A stretch of DNA of 64,000 bases from Lumbricus terrestris. Its lineage: Eukaryota; Annelida; Clitellata; Crassiclitellata; Lumbricidae. Under the pieces are notes generated by a model. The model did no database searches. It was not told the origin of the DNA and saw only the letters and a program-made list of their open reading frames with translations. The stretch is from assembly GCA_949752735.1 (NCBI GenBank), contig OX457047.1, positions 19,710,372 through 19,774,371 of the forward strand, given 5' to 3'. How positions within the stretch are numbered: the stretch's first letter is position 1; every line of letters begins with the position of its first letter. Made by a program: the position numbers and the translations under genes. Positions 54,633 through 64,000 of the stretch are shown piece after piece.

Positions 54633-55402
54633 GATATAGTCTATAGACCAAATTTCACTTTAAACGTAACCTATACCTCTACATTATTCGGACCTGTATA
54701 ATGATGAGTTTCTGAGCACTGTGTCTTCTCTTATGCATAATCCAAGAAATTCTCTTACAGCTACCTTCAGTCCTTGACCTGGTATAAGACTTGGCCTGAA
54801 AATTATAAGCTCACAAATTCAAATGCGCCACTGGGAAGCCAAGCGCAGGGCACCAACTTATCAACGAGCGCTGCGCCATGTCAGAGGGAATTGTGTTGTC
54901 CAATAAAGATCCGAGTCCGGTTGGTTTAGTTGTTCCACCTTCAAAATAACAGCGTCTGCAGATGTTCGTTGGAATCAAACATGTATTTCATGCTATCCTG
55001 GCTTTTACAAGCAGCTGTGTTATTCAAGGCTACAAGTAAAAATCAAGGCTAGATCATTCTGATCGTCTTCCTCCCACGTGGCTTAATGGGTTAAAATAGT
55101 TCTGTTAGCATAAATATACGATGTGGCTTTTACTATAGAGGTACTCTGCTGAAACATCTTTCACGCATTCGTTTGTTTAAACTATGAGCGTCAAGCCGAA
55201 GACTGTTTACTTTCGCTCTAATGCTTGTGTAATCTGTTGGAGTTTCGACTGTGTTGCTCTTCAACGCATGAATCCAAGGCGCGGCTTCTTCGGCGCCTAC
55301 GTCTATAGGCCTATAGATATTAAATTATAGGAACGCTGCTGCCGTATTATAGACACGGAAGATACCTGAATTATGGCAAACATAGTTTTTGTCCTATGTC
55401 AG
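54633..55402. other. No recognisable feature
   Basis: Single-copy sequence downstream of the gene. Confidence 0.45.
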
Positions 55403-55527
55403 TAGGGCTGAAAGTGGTTTGAAAAAATTGCTGGGTCTCTTTGGGCCAGAGGATGCTAAATAGCAGTGTTTATTCAAGTGCCAAGAAATTAATGCCGGGT
55501 CTGAGACCCGGCTCACTTTCAGCCCTG
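55403..55527. mobile_element. Small MITE-like inverted-repeat element, 125 bp
   Basis: TAGGGCTGAAAGTGGTTT and GCTCACTTTCAGCCCTG are inverted ends. The flanks TATGTCAG and CCTGGCAG agree at 5 of 8 positions, so a target duplication is only suggested. A near-palindrome GGGTCTGAGACCCG lies near the right end. Confidence 0.6.
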
Positions 55528-55574
55528 CCTGGCAGTGACTGAGTAGACTATGTGTATTGTGTAGGCTTATATAT

Positions 55575-55765
55575 TCATCTATTCATTCAGGAATTTACGT
55601 ATCGCCTCTTCGATGAGACTATTCAGATTTCAGAAAGCGTTCCCGACTTTAGTACATGTAAAGCACAGTTTTGAGTTGAAGCTTAAAAAATGCTTCAGTA
55701 AGATCCTCATTGCAGGAGGCACGTAGCTCTTGTGGAGTCCATTCCACACCACCGGGCCCGGTATA
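55575..55765 (-). mobile_element. LINE 3'-end fragment, minus strand
   Basis: In reverse it has GGAATGGACTCCACAAGAGC, then GGGAACGC...GAATAGTCTC and AGAGGCGATACGTAAATTCC with GAAT repeats, the shared LINE/SINE tail in diverged form. Confidence 0.6.
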
Positions 55766-57209
55766 ATAGCCTACATAATACATAAAAGACATATCATTAT
55801 TATGTCCAATATGTATGAGTTGTAAGACCTCATATATGTAGGCCTACATTTATAAGCTACATAAGAGAAATTGTGCGAATCCCTAAATTTGAATCTGTTT
55901 CGTCTTACATGCATGGCACACTACGCTGGCTCCCTGTCTCACAGCGTATTCAATAAAGAATCGATGCGCTGGTTAGCCTGGTTTGACGCTGTCTTGGCTG
56001 TACTCCGGCCTATTATATACATGCATGTGAGCTCTGCTGTCCAGTATCTGTTGTCCTATAGCTCGCGGTGCTAAACCGTTGATTCCATTCCATTACTGTT
56101 GGTAATAAGCTTACGGCTGATGTAAGAGTTATTTAAAGAGTCTCTGTTGCAATACACCATCAGTTAAAATACGACACTGTCTGCACAGTGGCATTGCCAG
56201 TCCCAAGCCAGGACACAGAAGGAGGGTGACGTAAATCATCGCTGTTTAGTGAAACCGGGTTCCTAAACTGTAGCTACATGTAGGCTACATTGTACAAGAA
56301 TACATGCATGGAAATTGGCGAACATAATTTATCAGTGTGCACGATGCGAAATGGTCTGTTCGATGCGGTCGTGTTTTTCTAATCGGCTGGCTCCATATTT
56401 CATAACCACGGACGAATTGCTGATCGGACAAAAAGAGGCTGTATACCGTCAAGGTCACACAGAGATCAAACAGAGGTCGCACAGGGTTAGTGGTCTAGGA
56501 TCTGCCCAAGGTCTCTGTGTCCTGACTGCAGACGTAGACCCAACATGCGGCACACCCGAGCAAAGACGTCATGGGTCGCGTTCGGTTCTCCCTCCTCCTT
56601 CTGTTCAGATAAACACTGTTTTCGATTGCCTATCCATTCGCTCGAGATAGAATAGCGCTGAGAATATTTTTTTCCATTCGCTGAACTTAACCAGCATCAC
56701 AATGCATGGGTGTGCTGCTTTTGCATAATATAAGATAACACCCAACGGTATTTCATGTAAATCTGTATGCGTATAATATATGCAGATTAGTTTATTTCCT
56801 CCCAGAAAAATAACAGCAAAACGCTACAGGTGTACGTTAAGAATTTCGACAGTATATTATTATTATTATTATTACATAAATTTATTACGCGCGCAAGGTC
56901 ACACCAAAGTGTGAATCTGAGGCGCGGATAGTTAGCGCCTCAGATATATGGCAACTTATAGCTGAGTTTGTATGGGCTTACGTGCTTCTATTTAACATTT
57001 CGTAATGTGATGGATGGATATAACCGAGCAGTGCTTAATCTAGTAGTACCCATTCCCTGGGACGGGGGGATTCATGTTTTGGGGGGGGGAGAGAAGCAGG
57101 CGCCCGGTAGACGATCGCCGAAGTACGTAGCGCCGAGAGGGGTGTAGGGGTTTAGGGAGGGATGCGCCCACTTCAGAGCAGATTTTTTAAATCTCCACAT
57201 TGCAATGTT
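55766..57209. other. No recognisable gene
   Basis: A 111-codon + strand frame at 56315-56650 is cysteine-containing but unrecognised and lacks splice or promoter support. An ATT run lies at about 56856-56874. Confidence 0.45.
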
Positions 57210-57420
57210 GGCATTATATATCATTCATTTCAGGCATTTATATAGCGCCTTTTCAAGAGCATCTATACTCAGAAGCGCTCCCGACCCAACCACGGCGAAA
57301 GAGAACAGTCTTAACGATAGAATGTAGTCTCAAGGGCTCTATAGGCACTAGGCTTAGTTCCACAGGGAACCCATTATTTACAGGTTGCAGGGCCGACAAC
57401 AGCTGTCATTTTAACACAAA
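57210..57420 (-). mobile_element. LINE 3'-end fragment, minus strand
   Basis: In reverse it has CGCCGTGGTTGGGTCGGGAG, CGCTTCTGAGTATAG and AAAAGGCGCTATATAAATGC with GAAT-type end, as in the LINE at 36240-36800. Confidence 0.65.
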
Positions 57421-58398
57421 TTACTCTAAGTACTATTTTTTTCAGTTCTGGTGAAAGTGATCTGGTAAATATATCTTACTTATACAATGGTAGCAATTTC
57501 TGTTTGAGTTTCCACATGGTAATGGTACCATTTTAAGATCTCATCTCTGGCTTCTTTGCTAAATTACTCTGTTACTTCAGTGCTATTATTTCAGTGCTGA
57601 TTAAAAGAGTGGTTTAAGATAGGCTATCAATAGAAATGATTAAAATCACATTTTTTCCTTATGCATCATGTTCGGCAACTCAGTTCTGTTGTTGCTGTAC
57701 TATTATATGCTTAGTGAATAACTGTAGTATAATTAGGCCTATAATAAGCTTACTTTGTAGCACTGGAATCAGCTTAGCCCTGTTGCCCAAGACAATCCTA
57801 AATTGCTGACTAGGACACAATTAGCAGAATTGTGACAAATGGTAATTGTACACAAACTAGGCAAGGACCATGCTAAACTATCAAAATTGTAAATAAATAG
57901 TAAATAATAGTTTAGTAGTAAGTAAAATCAATATAGTCAATTAATAGTAGATAATATTACAGTGCGGCAGAACAGTTCTTGTAGTTCTTGTAGCCTAATG
58001 TAATAATGTAAACAGCAACTAAAAACTACTATAATTTTCTCAAATTTTTCTCTACTCAATGTCATTTCTGGGGTTGGGGAACTTTTACCCCTGGGAGATG
58101 TCTGAAAACTGAGTGGTCTTTACACGTAACATTACGGCGCTATATAAGTAATTGGGTGGGTTCCTTTTTAAAACATCACACGTCAGCTCTGGCTATGCGT
58201 CTACCTACTCATTGATTTAATGCCACTGAAATACCGATGACATGGTATACATCTAATTGTGTTTAATGAATCAGAAAGAGTCTGAAGGACTGGTTCGCAT
58301 CGTTGAAGGAGAGGACCGACAGTAGTTCCCGCTGACTCATTAAATTATAATTCATGCAATTACGTCGCTGGTCTACGGACTTTCATCTATGGAACGTG
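57421..58398. other. No recognisable feature
   Basis: AT-rich single-copy sequence. Confidence 0.5.
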
Positions 58399-58472
<74 letters not shown>

Positions 58473-58830
58473 GAGAGAGAGAGAGAGAGGGAGGGAGGGA
58501 GTGTGTTTGTGTGTGAGAGAGAGAGAAAGAGAAAGAGGGCGAGGCAGACAGACAGACAGAGTCAGATAGACACAGACAGTCAGAGACACAGGCAGAGAGA
58601 GACGCAGACAGACACAGACAGACAGACAGTGATAGAGATATATAGATGCAGAAAAAGACAGAGGGACAGTGACAGACAAACAGAGTCAGACAGAGAGAAA
58701 CTGACATAGACATACACAGACAGACAGATGGAGACAGACAGACATGCAGAGACAGACAGAGACATACAGAGACACAGACATACAGAAACGGACGCAGACA
58801 GAGACGGATACAGACAGATACGCTGGGAAT
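58399..58830. repeat. (GA)n and (CAGA)n compound microsatellite
   Basis: GAGA run at 58405-58500, then CAGACAGACA and GAGACAGA repeats to about 58825. Confidence 0.97.
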
Positions 58831-59494
58831 TCTATACAGACCGACCTCTAGCGGAGATAAGTGTATGCGTGTGTATGTGAGTGTGTGTGCAGCATGGCCT
58901 ATATATAGCCTAGCTGAGGCATGCTTCATAGTTGAATGCTAAACAGACGCATACGTGCGAGCGGCCCGGCGTGGTTCCTATAAGATAAAATAGTGAGAAT
59001 AGGCGCGATGAGTTTATTATGTTTATATGAAGGCCGATGACTTTGGATGCCTACATGCATATTGCATGGAGTCCATCAGACAGACAGACATTGCTGAGTA
59101 GGTCAATACAGTAGGCAAACAATTAGTCCGCTTGTTATAGGCTTACTGTAGTCTATAGGCTGTTGCCTTCTCACATAACTTCACATGTTCTCCGTTCGTT
59201 GAGTGTAAACGGGGTTTTATGTTGTTTATGAATCTCGAAGTCGTCTGCGATTTTCGATTAGACTTTAGTGGATATAATAATAGGTGTACTGAAAAAGTTG
59301 TGTGTTTTGCGGGGGAGTGACTTTCGTTCGAGTTTTTTTTAAAGCACGCTGACATATAATTATTATCGGACAGCTATCAATCAACAGAAGAGGTAGGTCA
59401 ATTTTTGAACGTTTTTAATGATGAAGCATATTGATTAATTTTACTATGAGTGTATATGCTAAAATGTTCATCATTGGGGTGATTATATGTCGTT
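58831..59494. other. No recognisable feature
   Basis: Single-copy sequence without domain-bearing frames. Confidence 0.5.
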
Positions 59495-59713
59495 GTCGTG
59501 GTCATCATCGTGGTCGTCGTCGTTATCATCATCGTAATCATCATCATCATCATCATCATCATCGTCGTCGTCGTCGTCGTCGTCGTCAGCATCATCATAA
59601 TATTCATCGTCGGAATCATCATCATTATCATCATCATCGTCATCGTCATCGTCATCGTCGTCGTCATCGTCGTCGTCGTCAGCATCATCATCATCATTAT
59701 TATCATCATCATC

Positions 59714-59745
<32 letters not shown>

Positions 59746-59750
59746 TTTTG
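59495..59750. repeat. (ATC)n/(GTC)n trinucleotide array
   Basis: CATCATCAT with CGTCGTCGT blocks, about 255 bp; open in every frame and not coding. Confidence 0.97.
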
Positions 59751-60737
59751 GCGGTGATGGTTACGAATAAATGCTCTTCACTGATCTCGCTCGTTCGTCA
59801 ACTTCATTGCTTCCCTTAACATTATAGTCCAAGTAATGCTATCATTGCTATCATTGCTATATGTCCTGATTAATGTCATCTATCTGTCCTCGTCTCATCT
59901 TTACTTCTTTTTCTTCGATATAATATGCCTTCGATGACGTCATCACGATGTCACCACGGACTACTCTCACGGACAACCCAACGCAGCACTCGTGAATAAG
60001 CTGGTGCCCCGCGCTTGGCTTTCGAGTAGTGCTTTAGAAATGTCGACTTTACGATTACGATGTTGACAAATCGGACTATAGGAGGATGTAGGATTGGCCA
60101 AATAATGGCCTTATGATTGTCGAATAAACGGCTCACAATAATAGTCATCCTTCATTGATGATTTGGAAGGCATTAAAACCTAATTAAGCACTTTTTTATC
60201 TTGATAATGACTGCAGCCATTATTGTCTAAATTATGAATGGTAGGCCTGTCATAACTTCATAAGTGTGTGAAAAACATTATGGTGTGCGAATGGTCGGGC
60301 CATTATTGTGCTCGAATAGTGTTGCAGCGTACACATAGCGTTATAGTGAATAAATTCGGCTTATTACTGGCGTTGGATCATGTTTATCCATACAGCGAGC
60401 GTGAGTAAGGCAGGGCCGATCTGTTAAATAGCTGGCTAATCTATTAGGCTTAGAGCCTCTAATTCCGATAGCGCTAAACACCAGCGAGTAGAGCGATCGC
60501 ATAGGGCAAAGTACCACTCGACAGATTACCACATTCCTATAGGAGCTAGATTCTTCAGGATCCCTCAGCCACTGTGTTCAGATCAGGTCTTAAAGCGGAC
60601 AGGACCAGACACTGAGCCACCCTAACTGACAATGATTGAGGTTAAATGCATGGTGAACGTAAACGACAGAATACTGAGTTTGGAAGTTGGAAGTTTGGAA
60701 CTTACAGAGATGAGGTTAAACACAGAGACCAGGGCTT
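59751..60737. other. No recognisable gene; LINE-tail remnant at 60545-60610
   Basis: GGATCCCTCAGCCACTGTGT with AGATCAGGTCTTAAAGCG resembles a decayed LINE C-terminal end, similar to 25080-25130. Confidence 0.4.
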
Positions 60738-60925
60738 TTTAACGTGCAGTTCTTGGTAGAACTTGCAGTTTTCATAAATGGATTTGTGCAGGTCTAGAAG
60801 CAATTCTGTGCTGTCAGAAATAGTAAAAGAAGGTGATTGTCATCCAATTGGAAGTAATTTACCATGGAGGATGGGAAGGGAAAGATGAGGTTGCAATGCA
60901 GTTCTAAAAATTCATTTAAAAGGCC
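60738..60925. repeat. Dispersed repeat, copy B (about 190 bp)
   Basis: Same order of blocks as 48110-48295: TTTAACGTGCAGTT, ATTGGAAGTAATTTACCAT, GCAGTTCTAAAAATTC. Confidence 0.75.
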
Positions 60926-61078
60926 CTGCGAGATGTTTGTAGCCTACATTTCGGTCTCTGCGAGCGAGAATACGAGGACCTATGACCTGGACAATAAGTT
61001 CTACTGGTATAGATATATTTGCAAGAATAATGTCCCTGTTTGTGGCTTGATATATCGCTGCGGTCACATGTGGAGGAG

Positions 61079-61359
61079 CATGGGCGCCCGCAGAAATTTT
61101 TGCAGGATGGTGCAAAAACTTTTTTTAGCAAGACGTTGAAAATACAAAGCAGGAAATTAAGAACATACATGGGTGTTTTTCATAGAGGTTTCTTAGTGTA
61201 AATTTCTTAGATTTGCTTTTTTATAATTTTTTATTATGAATATAGTTTCTTTGGAGCAAATAGTTTTTTAACAACCAATAAGTAGCAGTTAAACATATGT
61301 TTAAACTTTCCAGGGAGGGGGCAAGTGCCCCCTCTTGCCCCTATGTGCGGGCGCCCATG
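61079..61359. mobile_element. hAT-like MITE, 281 bp
   Basis: Ends CATGGGCGCCCGCAGAAA and ATGTGCGGGCGCCCATG are inverted repeats. The exact 8-bp target duplication TGGAGGAG lies at 61071-61078 and 61360-61367. The interior is AT-rich with GGGGGCAAGTGCCCCCTC near the right end. Confidence 0.9.
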
Positions 61360-61737
61360 TGGAGGAGGTGAGATACGTAGCGGTGGTGAAGGATCTCACC
61401 CTCAGGGTCGAAGCCATAACACAGCCGCTATATAAATTTGCGATTACATTTACATTTACATTTACACTGGCTTAGTATTTTAGTGATAATTATATATTAA
61501 CTTCGACGTGTCACGCACAGACCGATCTTCGTCGGAGCATAAAATGATGAACTACACACGTGATACAATGCCACAGAATTAAGGTTCCGTTTAAAGCAAC
61601 TGGGACATGGCTCAGTAACCCTTAACCCCAGATATAATACCCATCTTCAAAATACGCACAGTTATTGTACGGTACCGGTATTCAATTTATGCTCGTTACG
61701 CTTCGGAATTTACAAGAGTCATCCCTTGTTCACTGTT

Positions 61738-61816
61738 CGGTGTGCGTGTGTGTGTGTGTGTGTGTGTAGGCCTACGTGTGTGTATATGCGTGCGTGCGTG
61801 TGTGTGTATGTGTGTG

Positions 61817-61861
<45 letters not shown>

Positions 61862-62045
61862 GCCTACGTGTGTGTGTATGCGTGCGTGCGTGTGTGTGTA
61901 TGTGTGTGTGCGTGTGTGTGCGTGTGTGTGTGCGCGTGCGTGTATGTGTGTGCGTGTGTGTGTGTGTGTGCGTGCGTGTGTGTGCGTGTGCGTGTGTATG
62001 TGTGCGTGTGTGTGGCGATGTGTGTATGTATGTGTGGGTGGGTAT
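61738..62045. repeat. (GT)n-rich compound microsatellite with internal duplication
   Basis: GTGTGT with CGTGCGTG variants; TAGGCCTACGTGTGTGT occurs at about 61767 and 61858, indicating a duplicated block of about 91 bp. Confidence 0.95.
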
Positions 62046-62629
62046 TTCCGTTACTCATGTACATGGGCCTAATTATAAAGCGATGTGCGTTGGCCCAGAC
62101 TTTCGCACGGCATTTGGGTTTGTCTCCATAATAAAACACATCTCACAATTCTCACATCAGTTACCCTCTGTCGCCGCTTCATCTATTTACTGTAACTCTC
62201 CTCCCATCACTCTCTCTCTCCTCCTCCATCCCTCTCTTGCTCTCTGTCTGTCTGTCTGCCTGCCTGCGTGTCTGTCACCTCATTCGAGTGTCCTTTTGAC
62301 CGTTGAGGTGGGTCTCTCATCTAAATGTCCTCCACCCGTTCCATCAATTCCCGTCTCACGCCATCTGATCCTCTGTTTTACTCCAATTGGTTTTGGTGGT
62401 GGAAGTGGTTGATGGATTCTGCGTCCATGGGATTCTTTCCACACGGCTTCAAGCATGAGAAACTATTTCAGCTGTCGGCAGAATCAGTTCTTTCGAAGAC
62501 ATCTTTACTGCATGAATTATTAGGGTGCACGAGTTCTCTGCTCGAAAGCCATTGGTCCAATGACTATAAAGCCACCGGAGGATGAGAGTAATCATTAGTG
62601 AGGTCATGATTTACCGTTGCCTTTTTCAC
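62046..62629. other. No recognisable gene
   Basis: Includes a short CT/TCTG tract at about 62212-62262. A frame at 62325-62585 has no recognisable domain. Confidence 0.45.
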
Positions 62630-62631
62630 AT

Positions 62632-62795
62632 AGGTCTAGATTTTTAGATGAGCGACTCCAAGGTCGGTATACACAGTGGCTCGAAGTAGATTCGAATCTG
62701 CGACCTTCCTATTCAAACCCGTCAGTTGTAACCCGACACAGAACACACACCACGACACCAGTGCACCACCGCGTCTCGACCACTGCTTTGCTGTC
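62632..62795 (-). mobile_element. SINE family 1-like head, minus strand
   Basis: In reverse it has GACGCGGTGGTGCACTGGTG (box A), GTCGCAGATTCGAATCTACT (box B) and a GTATACCGACCTTGGAGTCG stretch. The 3' part is missing or diverged. Confidence 0.65.
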
Positions 62796-62949
62796 TTTAC
62801 TGTAGGCCTATGTTTCTCGAATTCAAGAAGTCGGTCTCCATTTAATTTCTTCTAAGTGTAGTATGAGAATTGTAGAATGTAACTGGGGAGGAGTGGGATA
62901 GCCTTTGATCCACATGAAGTTGGACGTGAAAAGAAGACTTTGCTATTGT

Positions 62950-63218
62950 GGCATTGTGGGGGTAGCGGTGGTGTAGCGGTGGTGTAGCGGTGGTGTAGTG
63001 GTGGTGTTCGGTGCCTTGGCAGCGGAGGGTTCCAGGTTCGAATCCACCTCAATCCTCCGCGTATATGAACCTCTAGCAAGTCCTTTACTCGCATTATTAC
63101 TGCTTGTGCGCTTCGGCGTGAAACTCCGCTGCAGTGTCCGCGCTCTAGTGGGAGCGCCTCCGAGTATCTGGCTTGAAGGGGCGCTACAGCAAATGCGAGA
63201 AATAAATAAATGAATAAT
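62950..63218 (+). mobile_element. SINE family 1, full-length with amplified head
   Basis: GTAGCGGTGGT is repeated four times at the 5' end (62964-63008), then GGTTCGAATCCACCTCAATC, CTAGCAAGTCCTTTACTCGC, GCGCTTCGGCGTGAAACTCC, GGGAGCGCCTCCGAGTATCT, GGGGCGCTACAGCAA and an AAATAAATAAATGAATAA tail. Confidence 0.88.
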
Positions 63219-63724
63219 TGCATGGACTATATAGCATAGTGAAGGTGGCATGAGCATATGACCACTGCGTATACGGTCTCTGAATAACTAGTAGGCTACA
63301 TAGAATCACTGTGCAAATTACCAGGTATGATATACGATATCTTTGAACTGTATTCCGGATGGATAGCCTTCTAAATACGCTAATAAGCTGAGTTCTTCCA
63401 CGAATTATTGAGTAGGCGTCTATTTCGTCGCTTGTTCTGTTATTGATGTTTTCATCTGAATTCCCAACACATGAATAGATCGTGAGGTGAGAGAAAGTGT
63501 TGAATCGGTTCTGTCTTATGGCAAGTCAATGAAGAGCGCCTTTCAAATCTCAGATTACCGGACGACATTCACCTTCTCACTATAGATGTGGACCAGAGGG
63601 TGAGAAGGACAAGGTCATACTATACAGTAGGCCTACTTCTATGTTTCCCATAGTTATTTTTCGCTTGAGAACACCATGCGGTATAAGCCAGGTCGCTGAG
63701 TATAATTATAGACCTATATGCCAA
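63219..63724. other. No recognisable feature
   Basis: Single-copy AT-rich sequence. Confidence 0.5.
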
Positions 63725-63885
63725 GACATTGGTATGTATGCACATGCATAGACACACATACATGCACACATACACCCATGAATGCATACATTATATACAT
63801 GCATACATGCATACACACATACATACATTACATGCATACATGCTCGCACATCAATGTAAACATGCTTACATACGTGCAGAACATG
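63725..63885. repeat. Imperfect (ACAT)n tract
   Basis: CATACATGCACACATAC-type sequence with many interruptions. Confidence 0.85.
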
Positions 63886-64000
63886 ACATTGGTCTCGTAG
63901 TTGATTAATGAGTGTTTCTCAACTGGATACAGTAATCCCATGGACGGGTGTTTATCTCTCATCGACACTTCGACCGCCGTCTACACCAGCGGTTCCCTAC

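Noticed and set aside
56315..56650. 111-codon frame as a gene
   Set aside because: No recognisable domain, no splice or polyadenylation support, ordinary base composition.

Overview
The window is metazoan nuclear DNA, most likely from a marine invertebrate. It has long AT-rich introns with canonical GT-AG junctions, very dense microsatellites and minisatellites, tRNA-derived SINEs, decayed LINEs, hAT-type MITEs and Helitron-like elements. There is no operon structure, no rRNA gene and no bacterial or viral coding pattern. The species cannot be named from the sequence. A 200-base run of N at 8767-8966 is an assembly gap.

The one protein-coding gene I can support lies on the + strand and spans about 46.6 kb (7581-54205). 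I reconstructed it by joining eleven short exons whose splice sites and reading phases agree. The predicted product is about 517 residues: a signal peptide, a cysteine-rich extracellular region made of two related modules, and a short hydrophobic C-terminal segment. The modules resemble a family of uncharacterised invertebrate secreted proteins that I recall Pfam splitting into DUF7042-DUF7045 (recalled, not searched). Exon 4 uses a GC donor with an otherwise perfect AG|GCAAGT context. The exon 1 to exon 2 junction is the weakest part of the model. A polyadenylation signal follows the stop codon.

Layout. 1-5630: a satellite of about 74 bp whose unit carries the palindrome TGACGTCA, broken up by a 449-bp Helitron-like element, SINEs and a promoter-like stretch. 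5.6-7.5 kb: non-coding sequence and microsatellites. 7.6-54.2 kb: the gene. Its introns hold two further Helitron-like elements of one family in opposite orientation, with internal minisatellites. They also hold a 2.44-kb element with perfect 18-bp terminal inverted repeats and a clustered subterminal motif, a 3.3-kb element with arms over 1 kb, a mariner/IS630-like relic, hAT elements with exact 8-bp target duplications, LINE fragments of at least two kinds and two SINE families. 54.2-64 kb: more MITEs, SINEs, a dispersed repeat and simple repeats; no gene was recognised there.

Several exons sit directly against repeats. Exon 9 begins about 25 bp after a SINE, exon 6 is followed at once by a trinucleotide array, exon 4 lies about 135 bp after a tetranucleotide palindrome, and exon 11 lies about 90 bp after a hAT MITE. 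Most long open frames in the window are translations of microsatellites and are not genes.
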